Assembly: GCF_025146565.1 (NCBI RefSeq)
Contig: NZ_CP102258.1
Location: 2,450,001 to 2,514,000 of the forward strand
DNA: 64,000 bases
Source: Bacteroides eggerthii
GTDB lineage: Bacteria > Bacteroidota > Bacteroidia > Bacteroidales > Bacteroidaceae
Direction: 5' to 3'
Under the pieces are notes generated by a model, which did not search any database, had not been told where the DNA came from, and was given only the letters and a program-made list of their open reading frames with translations. Each line of letters starts with the position of its first letter. Position 1 is the stretch's first letter. Made by a program: the position numbers and the translations under genes. This document shows, in pieces, positions 1 through 8,486 of the stretch.

Positions 1-566
1 TACTGAAAGTGAAGCTGGGGCGCGACAACGATAAGGAGATGATTGAGACGATCCGTTCGGTTACGGATCTTCCTATTGCCGTTGATGCCAATCAGGGTTG
101 GAAAGATAAGCGCCATGCACTCGACATGATTTATTGGCTGAAGGAAAAGGGCATTGTTATGGTAGAGCAGCCTATGCCCAAAGAACAATTGGACGATATT
201 GCATGGGTGACCGGGCAAAGTCCGTTACCGATATTTGCAGATGAGTCCATTCAGCGTTTAAAAGACATCGTGGGACTGAAAGATGCTTTTACCGGCATCA
301 ATATCAAGTTGATGAAGTGCACCGGCATGCGTGAGGCATGGAAAATGGTGACGTTGGCGCGTGCTTTGGGGATGAAAGTGATGGTGGGCTGCATGACTGA
401 AACTTCCTGCGCCATTTCTGCCGCTTCGCAACTTTCTCCGGCGGTGGACTTTGCCGATTTGGATGGCAGCCTGCTGATAGCCAATGACCGTTTCAAGGGT
501 ATGGAAGTCGTGAAGGGGAAGATTACATTGCCGGATCTGCCGGGTATCGGAGTAGTGAAGATATAG
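1..566 (+). CDS. Dipeptide epimerase (L-Ala-D/L-Glu epimerase type), 3' part
   Basis: Enolase-superfamily epimerase that would interconvert L-Ala-D-Glu and L-Ala-L-Glu during murein peptide recycling in the cytosol. The gene enters from the left edge, so its start lies outside the window. The visible part holds the whole catalytic barrel signature: the KxK base (Lys-Val-Lys at 6-14), metal ligands Asp (84-86, in DANQ), Glu (165-167, in VEQP) and Asp (240-242, in ADES), and the second catalytic Lys (306-308, in IKLMK). The DLD pair at 456-464 matches the motif that holds the dipeptide amino group in this subfamily. The reading frame continues upstream of the GTG at 9 without a stop, so that GTG is internal. 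A murein-related role fits the exported transglutaminase-like protein downstream, but exact dipeptide specificity is inferred from the family. Confidence 0.9.
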   Translation, partial: LKVKLGRDNDKEMIETIRSVTDLPIAVDANQGWKDKRHALDMIYWLKEKGIVMVEQPMPKEQLDDIAWVTGQSPLPIFADESIQRLKDIVGLKDAFTGINIKLMKCTGMREAWKMVTLARALGMKVMVGCMTETSCAISAASQLSPAVDFADLDGSLLIANDRFKGMEVVKGKITLPDLPGIGVVKI

Positions 567-583
567 AAAACACAGAGAATATT

Positions 584-620
584 CGTAATTCATAATTTAT
601 AATTCAAACTCGTAATTCAT
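584..620 (+). repeat. Short AT-rich AATTCATAA-type repeats
   Basis: The intergenic gap holds two copies of CGTAATTCAT (584-593 and 611-620) around a looser ATAATTTATAATTC stretch. The second copy supplies the AT of the start codon of the next gene. The same word recurs before the gene at 30514 and, in transcription orientation, upstream of rpsP near 58920. No function is known to me. Confidence 0.5.
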
Positions 621-1953
621 GAAGAATCTGCTATACACTGTCTTCTTGTTTGTTTTTGTTTCTGCTTGCGGCACGAAGCCGGAAAACAAACCATATAGTT
701 GGGACGATGATTTGCACCAGCGTCTGCTTACGGACTTTTGCCTGACGGAATCACAGGTGAAGGACTATATCAGGAAGTACCTTCCCGATGTCACCGATGA
801 GCAAATGAGGCAATGGGAAGCATCCAATGCTTTGGAGTATATGATGCTGGACGGTGAGAAGCGCTATTTCCGCAATGCCGGTCCCAATTTGTTTCGTGTG
901 GATTCAGCCTGTTATGATGTGAAAATAGCTAAGGAAGGCACTGCGCTGAGTGGGAGCGAGAAGGTGAATAAAGAGAATCTGCCGGAAATCATTACTGCTG
1001 TGCAGAAGAATGGCAAGGCGATTGCCGTTCCTAAACGGATGCGCGTTACTTATACATTGACGGTGGATACTAATGCTGTTCCTGCCGGAAAACTCATCCG
1101 CTGCTGGTTGCCCTATCCCCGCAAAGATCAGGCACGCCAGCGGGATGTGAAGTTTGTTTCTGCCAGTGAGCCGGAATATGTTTTCTCTCCGCAAGACTGC
1201 CGGCACAGTACGCTCTACATGGAGAAACGCGCCGTAAAGGGCGAGCCTACGGTATTTTCCGAAACATTCGAATACACCTCTTGTGGAGAGTGGCACAATC
1301 TGCGGCCCGAAGATGTCCGTCCTTATGACACGACTGCTCCCCTTTATAAAGAATATACCGCCGAACGGGAGAAGCATATCGTTTTCTCGCCGCGTCTGCG
1401 TGAGTTGGCTGCCAGACTGACAGCAGGTGAAACGAACCCGTATTTAAAGGCAAAACGCATCTTCTGTTGGATTAACGATAATTTTCCCTGGGCGTCTGCA
1501 CGCGAGTATTCCACGATTGAGAATATCCCGGAGTACGTATTGGACAACCGTCATGGAGACTGCGGACAGGTCAGTCTTTTATTCATCACCTTGTGTCGTA
1601 TCAGTGGTATTCCTGCGCATTTCCAGAGTGGGTTTATGATGCATCCTCGTGCCTGGAACCTGCACGACTGGGCGGAAGTGTACTTTGAAGGGGTGGGGTG
1701 GGTGCCCGTCGATCAGTCATTCGGCATGCCGGCTTTCGCCCGTAATGCTGATGAGAAGTTTTTCTTCTTGGGTGGCATTGACTCTTGGCGTATGATTGTG
1801 AATACTGATTACGGCATGCCGTTGGTTCCCGAAAAGAAGTATCCGCGCAGTGAAACTGTGGATTTCCAGCGTGGAGAGGTAGAGTGGGAAGGAGGGAATC
1901 TTTACTTTCCGCAATGGAGCTACCACATGGAGATTGATTATCTCAACTATTAG
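619..1953 (+). CDS. Transglutaminase-like domain lipoprotein
   Basis: Predicted lipoprotein of 444 residues. The signal peptide ends in the lipobox VSAC with Cys17, so it is anchored in the envelope. The C-terminal half is a transglutaminase-core (papain-like) domain. The catalytic Cys is Cys315 in HGDCGQ, the His is His349 in NLHDWAEV, and the Asp is Asp365 in VPVDQSFG, so the triad is complete. Bacterial proteins of this type act as proteases or peptidases on peptides, sometimes murein peptides. The preceding dipeptide epimerase, about 50 bp upstream on the same strand, suggests joint use of cell-wall peptides, but that link is inference. The N-terminal 170 residues are not a domain I recognise. 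The ATG at 619 places the signal peptide correctly. Confidence 0.88.
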   Translation: MKNLLYTVFLFVFVSACGTKPENKPYSWDDDLHQRLLTDFCLTESQVKDYIRKYLPDVTDEQMRQWEASNALEYMMLDGEKRYFRNAGPNLFRVDSACYDVKIAKEGTALSGSEKVNKENLPEIITAVQKNGKAIAVPKRMRVTYTLTVDTNAVPAGKLIRCWLPYPRKDQARQRDVKFVSASEPEYVFSPQDCRHSTLYMEKRAVKGEPTVFSETFEYTSCGEWHNLRPEDVRPYDTTAPLYKEYTAEREKHIVFSPRLRELAARLTAGETNPYLKAKRIFCWINDNFPWASAREYSTIENIPEYVLDNRHGDCGQVSLLFITLCRISGIPAHFQSGFMMHPRAWNLHDWAEVYFEGVGWVPVDQSFGMPAFARNADEKFFFLGGIDSWRMIVNTDYGMPLVPEKKYPRSETVDFQRGEVEWEGGNLYFPQWSYHMEIDYLNY

Positions 1954-2190
1954 GGAGTGTGATGCGTTTTTGTTTTGTCTATCTGTCAGTCTTTTAACAA
2001 ACTGCAATCGTGCATAAATGCTAATTTGTCAGTCTCTGTCGTTAACCGCTGTTAAGTCCCAAATATTCACTGTTAAAAGAGAACAAAAAAGAGTGACAAG
2101 CGGAATAACTGAACGATTTTTGTCGTTATTTTAACGTCAGAATGTTAAATAAGATTTGAATATTAACAATTAAAAGAGAATAAGAGTAGT

Positions 2191-3720
2191 ATGAAACAGA
2201 CAACAAAAAACATCCTTGGAGTTGCAGCCGTTGTAATTCTTAGTTCAGGAGTGGCCGGTGTTACCACTTATAAGATGCTGAATAAGGAAAAACCTGCTAC
2301 ATTTAGCGAGTTGTTCGAACAGAACCCTAATAATTTACAGTTGGCTGCTTATAATGCAACGGATGCGCAGCCTGTCGATTTGACACAGGCGGCAGAGAAT
2401 TCGGTTCATGCTGTGGTACATATACGCGCTAAGCAGTTGAGCAAGACTCAAACCGTACAAGGCATGCCTGATATTTTTGATTTCTTCTTCGGTGATGGCC
2501 GCGGACAGCAGCGTCAGATACAGACCCAACCGCGTGTAGGCTTTGGTTCCGGTGTGATTATTTCTAAAGACGGTTATATCGTGACCAACAATCACGTGGT
2601 TGAAGGCGCCGATGAGATTACCGTAAAGCTGAATGACGACCGCGAACTGAAAGGACGGATCATCGGTACCGACCCTAGTACGGACCTTGCCCTGATTAAA
2701 ATAGAAGGTGATGATTTCCCCACAGTACCGGTAGGCAATTCCGACGAATTGAAAATTGGCGAATGGGTATTGGCGGTAGGTAATCCGTTCAACCTGAACT
2801 CCACCGTTACAGCCGGTATTGTGAGCGCGAAAGCTCGTGCCATCGGCACTACTGCATCCAATGGACAGGCTGCAAATATCCAGTCTTTCATTCAGACGGA
2901 TGCTGCCATCAATCAGGGTAACAGTGGTGGTGCATTGGTTAATGCGAGAGGTGAACTGGTAGGTATCAATGCTATGCTCTATTCACCGACAGGGGCCTAT
3001 TCCGGTTACGGTTTCGCAATTCCCACCAGCATCATGACAAAAGTTGTGGCTGATTTGAAACAGTTTGGTACAGTGCAACGCGCTTTGCTGGGCATCACCG
3101 GTACTACACTGGGCACGGACCTGCAAATGGACGAAAGACTGGCAGAGGAAATGAAGAAGAAGGCCGATGAACTTGGAGTGAAAGAAGGTGTATTGGTTGC
3201 TGAGGTTGTGGAAGGTGGTTCTGCTGCCGGAATATTGAAGTCGGATGACGTTATCATTGGTCTTGGCGGTAAGAAGGTGCATAAGTTCAGCGACCTGCAG
3301 GAGGCTTTGGCTAAACATCGCCCAGGTGACAAGGTGAAAGTCAAAGTGGTTCGCGACAAGAAGGAGAAGGAATTTGAGCTGACCTTGAAAAATTCTCAAG
3401 GCAATACGAAAGTTGTGAAAGATGCCGGAATGGAACTTCTGGGCGCAGCCTTCAAGCCTGTATCTTCTGAACTGAAGAGACAACTTAACCTGGGTTATGG
3501 TTTGGAAGTGACCGGAGTGTCCAACGGTAAAATGGCAGATGCCGGTATTCGCAAGGGATTTATCATCCTCAAGGCGAACAATGTGCAGATGAAGTCGGTG
3601 GAGGACTTGGAGAAAGTGCTGAAAGCTGCCACTCAGTCTCCCGATCAGGTATTGTTCATCACCGGTATGTTCCCATCGGGTAAGCGTGCAAGCTATGCGG
3701 TGGATTTAACTCAGGAATAA
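2191..3720 (+). CDS. htrA: HtrA/DegQ-family periplasmic serine protease
   Basis: Periplasmic quality-control protease and chaperone of 509 residues. An N-terminal hydrophobic segment (about residues 8-27) acts as signal or anchor. The trypsin-like domain has a complete triad: His135 in TNNHVV, Asp165 in STDLALIKI and Ser245 in GNSGGAL. Two PDZ domains follow, at about 300-390 and 415-500. This is the usual architecture and length for DegP/DegQ. The gene sits in its own unit: 237 bp separate it from the upstream gene, and a strong hairpin terminator follows. I see no consensus TAnnTTTG box in the upstream gap, which leaves room for a stress-type promoter, but none is identified. Confidence 0.96.
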   Translation: MKQTTKNILGVAAVVILSSGVAGVTTYKMLNKEKPATFSELFEQNPNNLQLAAYNATDAQPVDLTQAAENSVHAVVHIRAKQLSKTQTVQGMPDIFDFFFGDGRGQQRQIQTQPRVGFGSGVIISKDGYIVTNNHVVEGADEITVKLNDDRELKGRIIGTDPSTDLALIKIEGDDFPTVPVGNSDELKIGEWVLAVGNPFNLNSTVTAGIVSAKARAIGTTASNGQAANIQSFIQTDAAINQGNSGGALVNARGELVGINAMLYSPTGAYSGYGFAIPTSIMTKVVADLKQFGTVQRALLGITGTTLGTDLQMDERLAEEMKKKADELGVKEGVLVAEVVEGGSAAGILKSDDVIIGLGGKKVHKFSDLQEALAKHRPGDKVKVKVVRDKKEKEFELTLKNSQGNTKVVKDAGMELLGAAFKPVSSELKRQLNLGYGLEVTGVSNGKMADAGIRKGFIILKANNVQMKSVEDLEKVLKAATQSPDQVLFITGMFPSGKRASYAVDLTQE

Positions 3721-3772
3721 TCGAAACAGGTAAATAGGTAAGAAGATTGTAATATTAGCAAAGAAAGACGAA

Positions 3773-3815
3773 AAAGAGGGTGTTGGCAAATACTTGTCAA
3801 TACCCTCTTTGTTAT
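3773..3815 (+). terminator. Intrinsic terminator after htrA
   Basis: AAAGAGGGTGTTGGCAA (3773-3789) pairs with TTGTCAATACCCTCTTT (3794-3810): 17 pairs, two of them G-U, with a four-base loop and a short T-rich tail. It lies between htrA and the rpoD promoter. Confidence 0.8.
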
Positions 3816-3854
3816 GTAGTCAAGGTATAAATAAGGTGAAAAAGTTCAGGCAAG

Positions 3855-3887
3855 TTTGTTTGTAATAAATAATTTGTCGTAACTTTG
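3855..3887 (+). promoter_or_regulatory. Housekeeping promoter of rpoD
   Basis: TTTG at 3855-3858 and TAACTTTG at 3880-3887 are separated by 21 bases. They match the Bacteroides -33/-7 consensus (TTTG, TAnnTTTG). The predicted start of transcription is about 15-18 bases upstream of the rpoD ATG. Confidence 0.75.
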
Positions 3888-3910
3888 CAACCCAAATCTG
3901 TATTATAAGA

Positions 3911-4771
3911 ATGAGACAACTAAAAATTACCAAAAGTATCACTAACAGAGAGAGCGCTTCTCTCGACAAGTATTTGCAGGAAATCGGTCGCGAAGACCTC
4001 ATTACAGTCGAAGAAGAGGTAGAGCTCGCTCAGCGCATCCGCAAGGGTGACCGTGTTGCACTGGAGAAATTAACACGTGCCAATCTGCGTTTCGTTGTAT
4101 CTGTAGCCAAACAGTACCAGAACCAGGGTTTGAGTCTGCCCGACTTGATTAACGAGGGCAATTTAGGACTGATTAAGGCTGCCGAAAAGTTCGATGAGAC
4201 ACGTGGTTTTAAGTTCATCAGTTATGCAGTATGGTGGATACGTCAGTCCATTTTGCAGGCTTTGGCAGAGCAGTCGCGTATTGTGCGTCTTCCTTTGAAT
4301 CAGGTAGGTTCACTGAATAAAATCAGTAAGGCTTTCTCTAAGTTCGAGCAGGAAAACGAACGCCGTCCGTCTCCCGAGGAACTTGCCGATGAACTGGAAA
4401 TCCCTGTTGATAAAATCTCTGATACGCTGAAGGTTTCCGGCCGTCATATTTCGGTGGACGCACCTTTCGTTGAAGGAGAAGATAACAGCTTGCTTGATGT
4501 GCTGGTCAATGACGACTCTCCTATGGCCGACCGCTCTTTGGTGAACGAGTCTCTTGCGAGGGAAATTGATAGAGCTCTTTCTACGTTAACCGATAGGGAA
4601 AAAGAAATCATACAGATGTTTTTCGGTATCGGACAGCAGGAAATGACATTAGAGGAAATTGGCGACAAATTCGGTCTCACACGTGAGCGTGTCCGCCAGA
4701 TTAAAGAAAAAGCAATCAGAAGATTAAGACAAAGTAATCGTAGCAAATTGCTCAAATCTTATTTGGGATAA
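3911..4771 (+). CDS. rpoD: Primary RNA polymerase sigma factor (sigma-70/RpoD)
   Basis: Housekeeping sigma factor of 286 residues. It begins almost directly with region 1.2 ([21 protein letters not shown]), so region 1.1 and the non-conserved insert of the E. coli protein are absent, as is typical for Bacteroidetes. Region 2 follows with the core-binding and -10 recognition segment ([22 protein letters not shown]). Region 3 includes [10 protein letters not shown], and region 4 ends in the -35 helix-turn-helix [17 protein letters not shown]. It is a single-gene unit with its own promoter and terminator. The unusual Bacteroides promoter sequence, seen throughout this window, is what this sigma reads. 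Confidence 0.98.
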   Translation: MRQLKITKSITNRESASLDKYLQEIGREDLITVEEEVELAQRIRKGDRVALEKLTRANLRFVVSVAKQYQNQGLSLPDLINEGNLGLIKAAEKFDETRGFKFISYAVWWIRQSILQALAEQSRIVRLPLNQVGSLNKISKAFSKFEQENERRPSPEELADELEIPVDKISDTLKVSGRHISVDAPFVEGEDNSLLDVLVNDDSPMADRSLVNESLAREIDRALSTLTDREKEIIQMFFGIGQQEMTLEEIGDKFGLTRERVRQIKEKAIRRLRQSNRSKLLKSYLG

Positions 4772-4810
4772 ATAAGAATATCAGTTTCTGACAAATAAAA
4801 GAAATTAAGA

Positions 4811-4848
4811 AAACCGGTTTGTCCGACATGGACAGCCGGTTTTTTTCT
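4811..4848 (+). terminator. Intrinsic terminator after rpoD
   Basis: AAACCGG (4811-4817) and TGTCC (4820-4824) pair with GGACA (4830-4834) and CCGGTTT (4836-4842), followed by a T run (4841-4846). Confidence 0.88.
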
Positions 4849-4899
4849 ATCTTTAAGTGAGATAAGAGGCATTTCTGCATAAAAAATAAGCGGGCTTAT

Positions 4900-4930
4900 T
4901 TTGTTCTGCTTTCGGTTTACACTATCTTTG
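4900..4930 (+). promoter_or_regulatory. Promoter of the small exported protein gene
   Basis: TTTG (4900-4903), 19 bases, then TATCTTTG (4923-4930): a full match to the Bacteroides -33/-7 consensus, 27 bases before the ATG at 4958. Confidence 0.8.
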
Positions 4931-4957
4931 CCCCAATAAAATAAACCAATAGAAGTT

Positions 4958-5350
4958 ATGAAACACGTAAAAATAGTATTTGCAGTGATGCTCGTATTTA
5001 CTTTATGTACGGCATTTACAATGAAAAGTCATAAGCCTGTTTATGCTTTTGGCATAGCGGCTTCCTTCAACGATTCGGTGGTGTACTGTACGGAAATCCA
5101 GGTATTGGACAGCACGGCATTGGACAAGAACGGCTTTCTGCCCAAGCGCGACCTGTACAGCTATCAGTTGAAAAACTATCTGGAATATGACTTGAAGAAA
5201 CCCGATTATACTTGTATGATCTATTTTAGTGAGAGTAAAAAGAAGCTGGAAAAGGAAGCTGTTAAAGTGAAAGCAAAGTATAAGAAGGGTACAATGGCGC
5301 TGCAGACTATTGCGCCGGACAAGTTTAGTTTTAAGAAACCGGAAGAGTGA
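4958..5350 (+). CDS. Small exported protein of unknown function
   Basis: A 130-residue protein that I do not recognise. The first 22 residues form a clear signal peptide (charged start, hydrophobic core, then TAFT). The mature part is rich in Lys, Asp and Tyr, with two Cys (in VYCTE and YTCMIYF) that could form a disulfide in the periplasm. The C-terminal third is strongly basic with alternating Lys. It has its own well-formed promoter and lies 21 bp upstream of the clostripain-like lipoprotein gene, so the two may be co-transcribed. No enzymatic motif is visible. Confidence 0.75.
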   Translation: MKHVKIVFAVMLVFTLCTAFTMKSHKPVYAFGIAASFNDSVVYCTEIQVLDSTALDKNGFLPKRDLYSYQLKNYLEYDLKKPDYTCMIYFSESKKKLEKEAVKVKAKYKKGTMALQTIAPDKFSFKKPEE

Positions 5351-5371
5351 TTTTAAATCCGGATTATACGA

Positions 5372-6595
5372 ATGACTATGAGACTGAAACTTTATACCCT
5401 GTTGTGCATATCTTTCCTTTTGATATTTACAGCTTGTAATCAGGACGACGATCCTGTACCGGCAGAGAAAGTTACACGAACAGTATTGGCCTATATAATG
5501 GCGGATAACAGCTTGTCGGGTTTTGCATCAATTGATATTGATGAAATGATGAAAGGAATGGAGGCTGTCGATGCTTCGCTGTACAATCTTTTGGTTTATG
5601 TGGATGACGCGAGCCGGGAGGGTTCCCAGTCTTATAAGTTTCCTACGCTCTATCGTTTGTCGAAGGATAAAAATGGAAATGTGGTAAAAGAGACTGTAAG
5701 GGAATATAAGAAGGAGCAAGTCTCTACCGATCCTGCTGTGATGAAAGAGGTTCTTAAGCTCCTTTTTACTGAATATCCTGCGGAAAGTTACGGTCTGGTG
5801 CTTTGGTCTCATGGCGAGGGCTGGATTCCCAATCCTTTGCCTCTTGCAAAGCAGGCTTCTACCCGTTGGGTAGGAGAGGACACTACCGGCGGCACTACTT
5901 ATTTGAATATATCCGATATTGCCGCCATATTAAGCGAATTCCCCCGCTTCGATTTTATTCTGTTCGATGCCTGTTTCGGACAGACGGTAGAGGTGGCTTA
6001 CGAACTGCGCAATTGCACAGATTATGTAATCGGTTCACCTACGGAAATACCGGGACCCGGCGCACCTTATGAGTCGGTTGTGCCGGCTATGTTCAAGGGA
6101 ACCAATGTGGGTGTGGAGATAGGAAAAGCGTATTATGAACCTTATGAGAAGTTGTATACCGGAGTTAGTCCCTCTATGACTTGGACAGGTGGGGTTGCTA
6201 TTTCCGTTATAGATTGTGCGGCTTTGGATGAGTTGGCTTCTGTGACGAAACAAACAATAGCGAAGAATGAACTGAATGTCGGCGAGATCTATAATTATGA
6301 CCTGCGAAGCGAGTACAGTAAAAACTATGTGGGATATTATGATATGAAACAGTTGATGGAACGCCTGTCTTCTGATGTAACGGCATGGACTTCTGCCGCC
6401 GATAAAGCAATTGTCTATTGGAGAGCTACCCCCAAGAACTATTCGGGTATGATACACGCGATGTTTCCTGTTCCCCAAGAAACGACTTGCGGCGTAACTC
6501 ATTACATTCCAATGGAAAGCGCTCCAGCCGCTATGGTCGCATACCGTTCTACCGCTTGGTATACCGCTGCCGGTCTTGATAAGATAGGGTGGTAA
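5372..6595 (+). CDS. Clostripain-family (peptidase C11) lipoprotein
   Basis: Surface or periplasmic cysteine protease of 407 residues. The signal peptide ends in a lipobox (IFTAC), followed by an acidic DDD stretch that is common in exported Bacteroides lipoproteins. The caspase-like fold is marked by VLAYIMADNSL near the N terminus, His147 in LWSHGEGW and Cys201 in LFDACFGQ, which form the catalytic dyad of clan CD proteases. C11 enzymes usually cut after Arg or Lys and mature by self-cleavage; the processing site cannot be placed here. It probably forms a unit with the small exported protein upstream. An alternative start is the second Met at 5378, only two codons later. Confidence 0.9.
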   Translation: MTMRLKLYTLLCISFLLIFTACNQDDDPVPAEKVTRTVLAYIMADNSLSGFASIDIDEMMKGMEAVDASLYNLLVYVDDASREGSQSYKFPTLYRLSKDKNGNVVKETVREYKKEQVSTDPAVMKEVLKLLFTEYPAESYGLVLWSHGEGWIPNPLPLAKQASTRWVGEDTTGGTTYLNISDIAAILSEFPRFDFILFDACFGQTVEVAYELRNCTDYVIGSPTEIPGPGAPYESVVPAMFKGTNVGVEIGKAYYEPYEKLYTGVSPSMTWTGGVAISVIDCAALDELASVTKQTIAKNELNVGEIYNYDLRSEYSKNYVGYYDMKQLMERLSSDVTAWTSAADKAIVYWRATPKNYSGMIHAMFPVPQETTCGVTHYIPMESAPAAMVAYRSTAWYTAAGLDKIGW

Positions 6596-6719
6596 TACAC
6601 TCCCTGTTTTGTTCGCCTTGTAGAAGTAGTTGCCGCATCTTCCGATATGCTCCATAACAGCGTGACGGATGGAATTCATTTTTTTATCCTTTTGTGCACT
6701 ACTCAATCTATAAATACCT

Positions 6720-6727
6720 ATATTTGA
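6720..6727 (+). promoter_or_regulatory. -7 box upstream of the ECF sigma/FecR pair
   Basis: TATATTTG matches TAnnTTTG and lies 31 bases before the ATG at 6759. The nearest upstream TTTG (6692-6695) is too far (24-base spacer), so the -33 element is weak. Constitutive low expression of the sigma/anti-sigma pair would fit. Confidence 0.5.
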
Positions 6728-6758
6728 CCCGTTATTGTAACCTTAAAAGCAACTGCTG

Positions 6759-7391
6759 ATGTCCTTGTTTGTTTCACTGACACCGGATATGGATGATGAA
6801 ACTCTTTTCGCCAAGGTAGAGCGGGGAGATGTGGAAGCATTCACTGTGGTCTATAATAAGTACCACAAACTGCTTTATGTGCTGGCCTATCGCTACCTGA
6901 TGGACAAGGCTATGGCGGAGGATGCGGTGCAGCATGTCTTTACGCGTTTCTGGGAGTTCCGTTCGGAGCTTCGCGTAGGCATCAGCCTGAAGAATTACCT
7001 CGTGACGATGACGAAGAATCATATTCTGAACGTAATCCGTAATGAGAACAATGCAATTGCCAAGAATTATGAGATAGCGCAGAGCATCCCCGAGTATGAA
7101 GATACACTGATAGAGAATCTGGAGAAGAAAGAAATGATGTCGCTGTTCTATAAGGCCTTGGACAAGTTGCCGCCCCAAAAGCGTGAAATCTGCCTGATGA
7201 AAGTGCGCGACGAACTTACCAACCCGGAAATAGCCGAACGTATGCAGCTCTCCGTCAATACAATCAAAACCCATTACTCGGAGGCGTTGAAACTGTTGCG
7301 TGCACATCTGCATAAATTGCTAATATTTGTTACATATCTCACCCTGTTGAAGTATTTAAGTGTCCTTTTTATACTATGGATAATAAGATGA
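6759..7391 (+). CDS. ECF-type sigma factor (FecI-like)
   Basis: Extracytoplasmic-function sigma factor of 210 residues. Region 2 covers about residues 10-90 (AFTVVYNKYHKLLYVLAYRYL, AEDAVQHVFTRFWE). Region 4 covers about 125-185 (LDKLPPQKREICLMKV, then the helix-turn-helix LSVNTIKTHYSEALKLLR). A hydrophobic tail follows (LLIFVTYLTLLKYLSVLFILWII), which is a common ending in Bacteroides sigma factors of this group. The next gene, a FecR-type anti-sigma, overlaps it by 16 bp, so translation is coupled. The target is probably the SusC/SusD locus beginning at 8487, whose SusC carries a signalling domain. An ATG at 6789 is an alternative start. Confidence 0.93.
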   Translation: MSLFVSLTPDMDDETLFAKVERGDVEAFTVVYNKYHKLLYVLAYRYLMDKAMAEDAVQHVFTRFWEFRSELRVGISLKNYLVTMTKNHILNVIRNENNAIAKNYEIAQSIPEYEDTLIENLEKKEMMSLFYKALDKLPPQKREICLMKVRDELTNPEIAERMQLSVNTIKTHYSEALKLLRAHLHKLLIFVTYLTLLKYLSVLFILWIIR

Positions 7392-8383
7392 TGAATAAAC
7401 CCACCGAAGAACAGATACGGGAAGTACTTGCCGGAACATCTACTCCTGAAACAGCCCGTCTCGTGGCGCAATGGTTTGCTACGGATGAAGGAACGGACTA
7501 TTTGTCCCGAAGCATGGATTGCGACGTGGAGCAGGTGAAACTTGGTTATGAAGAACTTTACGTGGACCACGAGATAGCGTCAGATGAGTTGTTTGCCCGC
7601 ATCCGCAGGAATATCCGTAGGAAGCGTGTCCGCCGGATAGTTTTCCGGGTGGCTGCGGTATTGATACCGTTTGTTGTGCTGGCAGGCTTGGTTGTGCAGT
7701 TGGACAAGCGGGTGGACTTGTTTGGCGGCTCCGGCTACGAAGAAATCTATGTGGCGAAGGGCGAGCGTCTGCAAATGATGTTTCAGGACGGTACACGCGT
7801 ATATATCAATTCGGATTCCCGCTTGAAGTATCCCAAGAAGTTTGCTCTTTCCAGTCGTGAGGTCTATTTGGAAGGTGAAGCCTATTTTGTGGTGTCCAAG
7901 AATCCTGCCCGTCCTTTCATCGTCAATCTGAACGGGCCCGCCATCCATGTATTGGGAACTTCATTTGATGTCAATGCCTATCCTGATAATAAGGATATTA
8001 CCGTATGTCTGGATGAGGGGCATATCAATCTCATGCTTCCTTCGGACAAGAAATATCCGGTGCGGCCCGGTGAAAGGTTGGTTTATAATCGCGACGACGA
8101 CCGCTGCACCATTTCCCGAAACAGCGACACCCGCTTTTCCTCTTTATGGAAAACAAATGTGATCGCTTTCAAAGACGCTCCTCTGGTGGAGGTCATCAAA
8201 GTGCTGCACCGTTGGTACAATGTCAACTTTAAAGTGGAGAACCAAGACGCTTGGAATGTATATTTCACGCTGACTTCTGAAAATACACTTCTTGAAAAAG
8301 TTTTGCGCGATTTGGAGAAGATTGCTCCGCTGCACTTCCGCTATGACGAAGTCGAAAAGGAAGTGACTGTCACCACTAAATAA
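7376..8383 (+). CDS. FecR-family anti-sigma factor
   Basis: Inner-membrane regulator of 335 residues that would hold the upstream ECF sigma inactive until the outer-membrane transporter signals substrate. The N-terminal cytoplasmic part spans about residues 1-85. One membrane segment lies at about 88-108 (VLIPFVVLAGLVVQL). The periplasmic FecR domain follows, with the typical YVAKGERLQMMFQDGTRVYINSDSRL and GEAYFVVSKN segments, and a C-terminal domain of the DUF4974 type (APLVEVIKVLHRWYNV). It overlaps the sigma gene by 16 bp. ATGs at 7388 and 7391 are possible alternative starts. Confidence 0.94.
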   Translation: MDNKMMNKPTEEQIREVLAGTSTPETARLVAQWFATDEGTDYLSRSMDCDVEQVKLGYEELYVDHEIASDELFARIRRNIRRKRVRRIVFRVAAVLIPFVVLAGLVVQLDKRVDLFGGSGYEEIYVAKGERLQMMFQDGTRVYINSDSRLKYPKKFALSSREVYLEGEAYFVVSKNPARPFIVNLNGPAIHVLGTSFDVNAYPDNKDITVCLDEGHINLMLPSDKKYPVRPGERLVYNRDDDRCTISRNSDTRFSSLWKTNVIAFKDAPLVEVIKVLHRWYNVNFKVENQDAWNVYFTLTSENTLLEKVLRDLEKIAPLHFRYDEVEKEVTVTTK

Positions 8384-8441
8384 TTTTTTAGAAAAAAGAT
8401 AGATTTTCTCTCACCCGTTCGGGAGTCTTGTGTGTCTACTT

Positions 8442-8463
8442 AGTATAAAGAGAATTTTATACT
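8442..8463. promoter_or_regulatory. Perfect dyad upstream of susC
   Basis: AGTATAAA (8442-8449) and TTTATACT (8456-8463) form a perfect 8-bp inverted repeat with a 6-base spacer, ending 23 bases before the SusC start. The 103-bp gap between fecR and susC has no TAnnTTTG box, as expected if the ECF sigma reads this promoter. The dyad could be a regulator site or an RNA hairpin in the leader. Confidence 0.4.
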
Positions 8464-8486
8464 ATTGCTAATCTAAAATTAAAGTT

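Noticed and set aside
1954..2190. Promoter of htrA
   Set aside because: TAAGATTTG near 2150 resembles the -7 box but has one base too many, and no -33 element is placed correctly.
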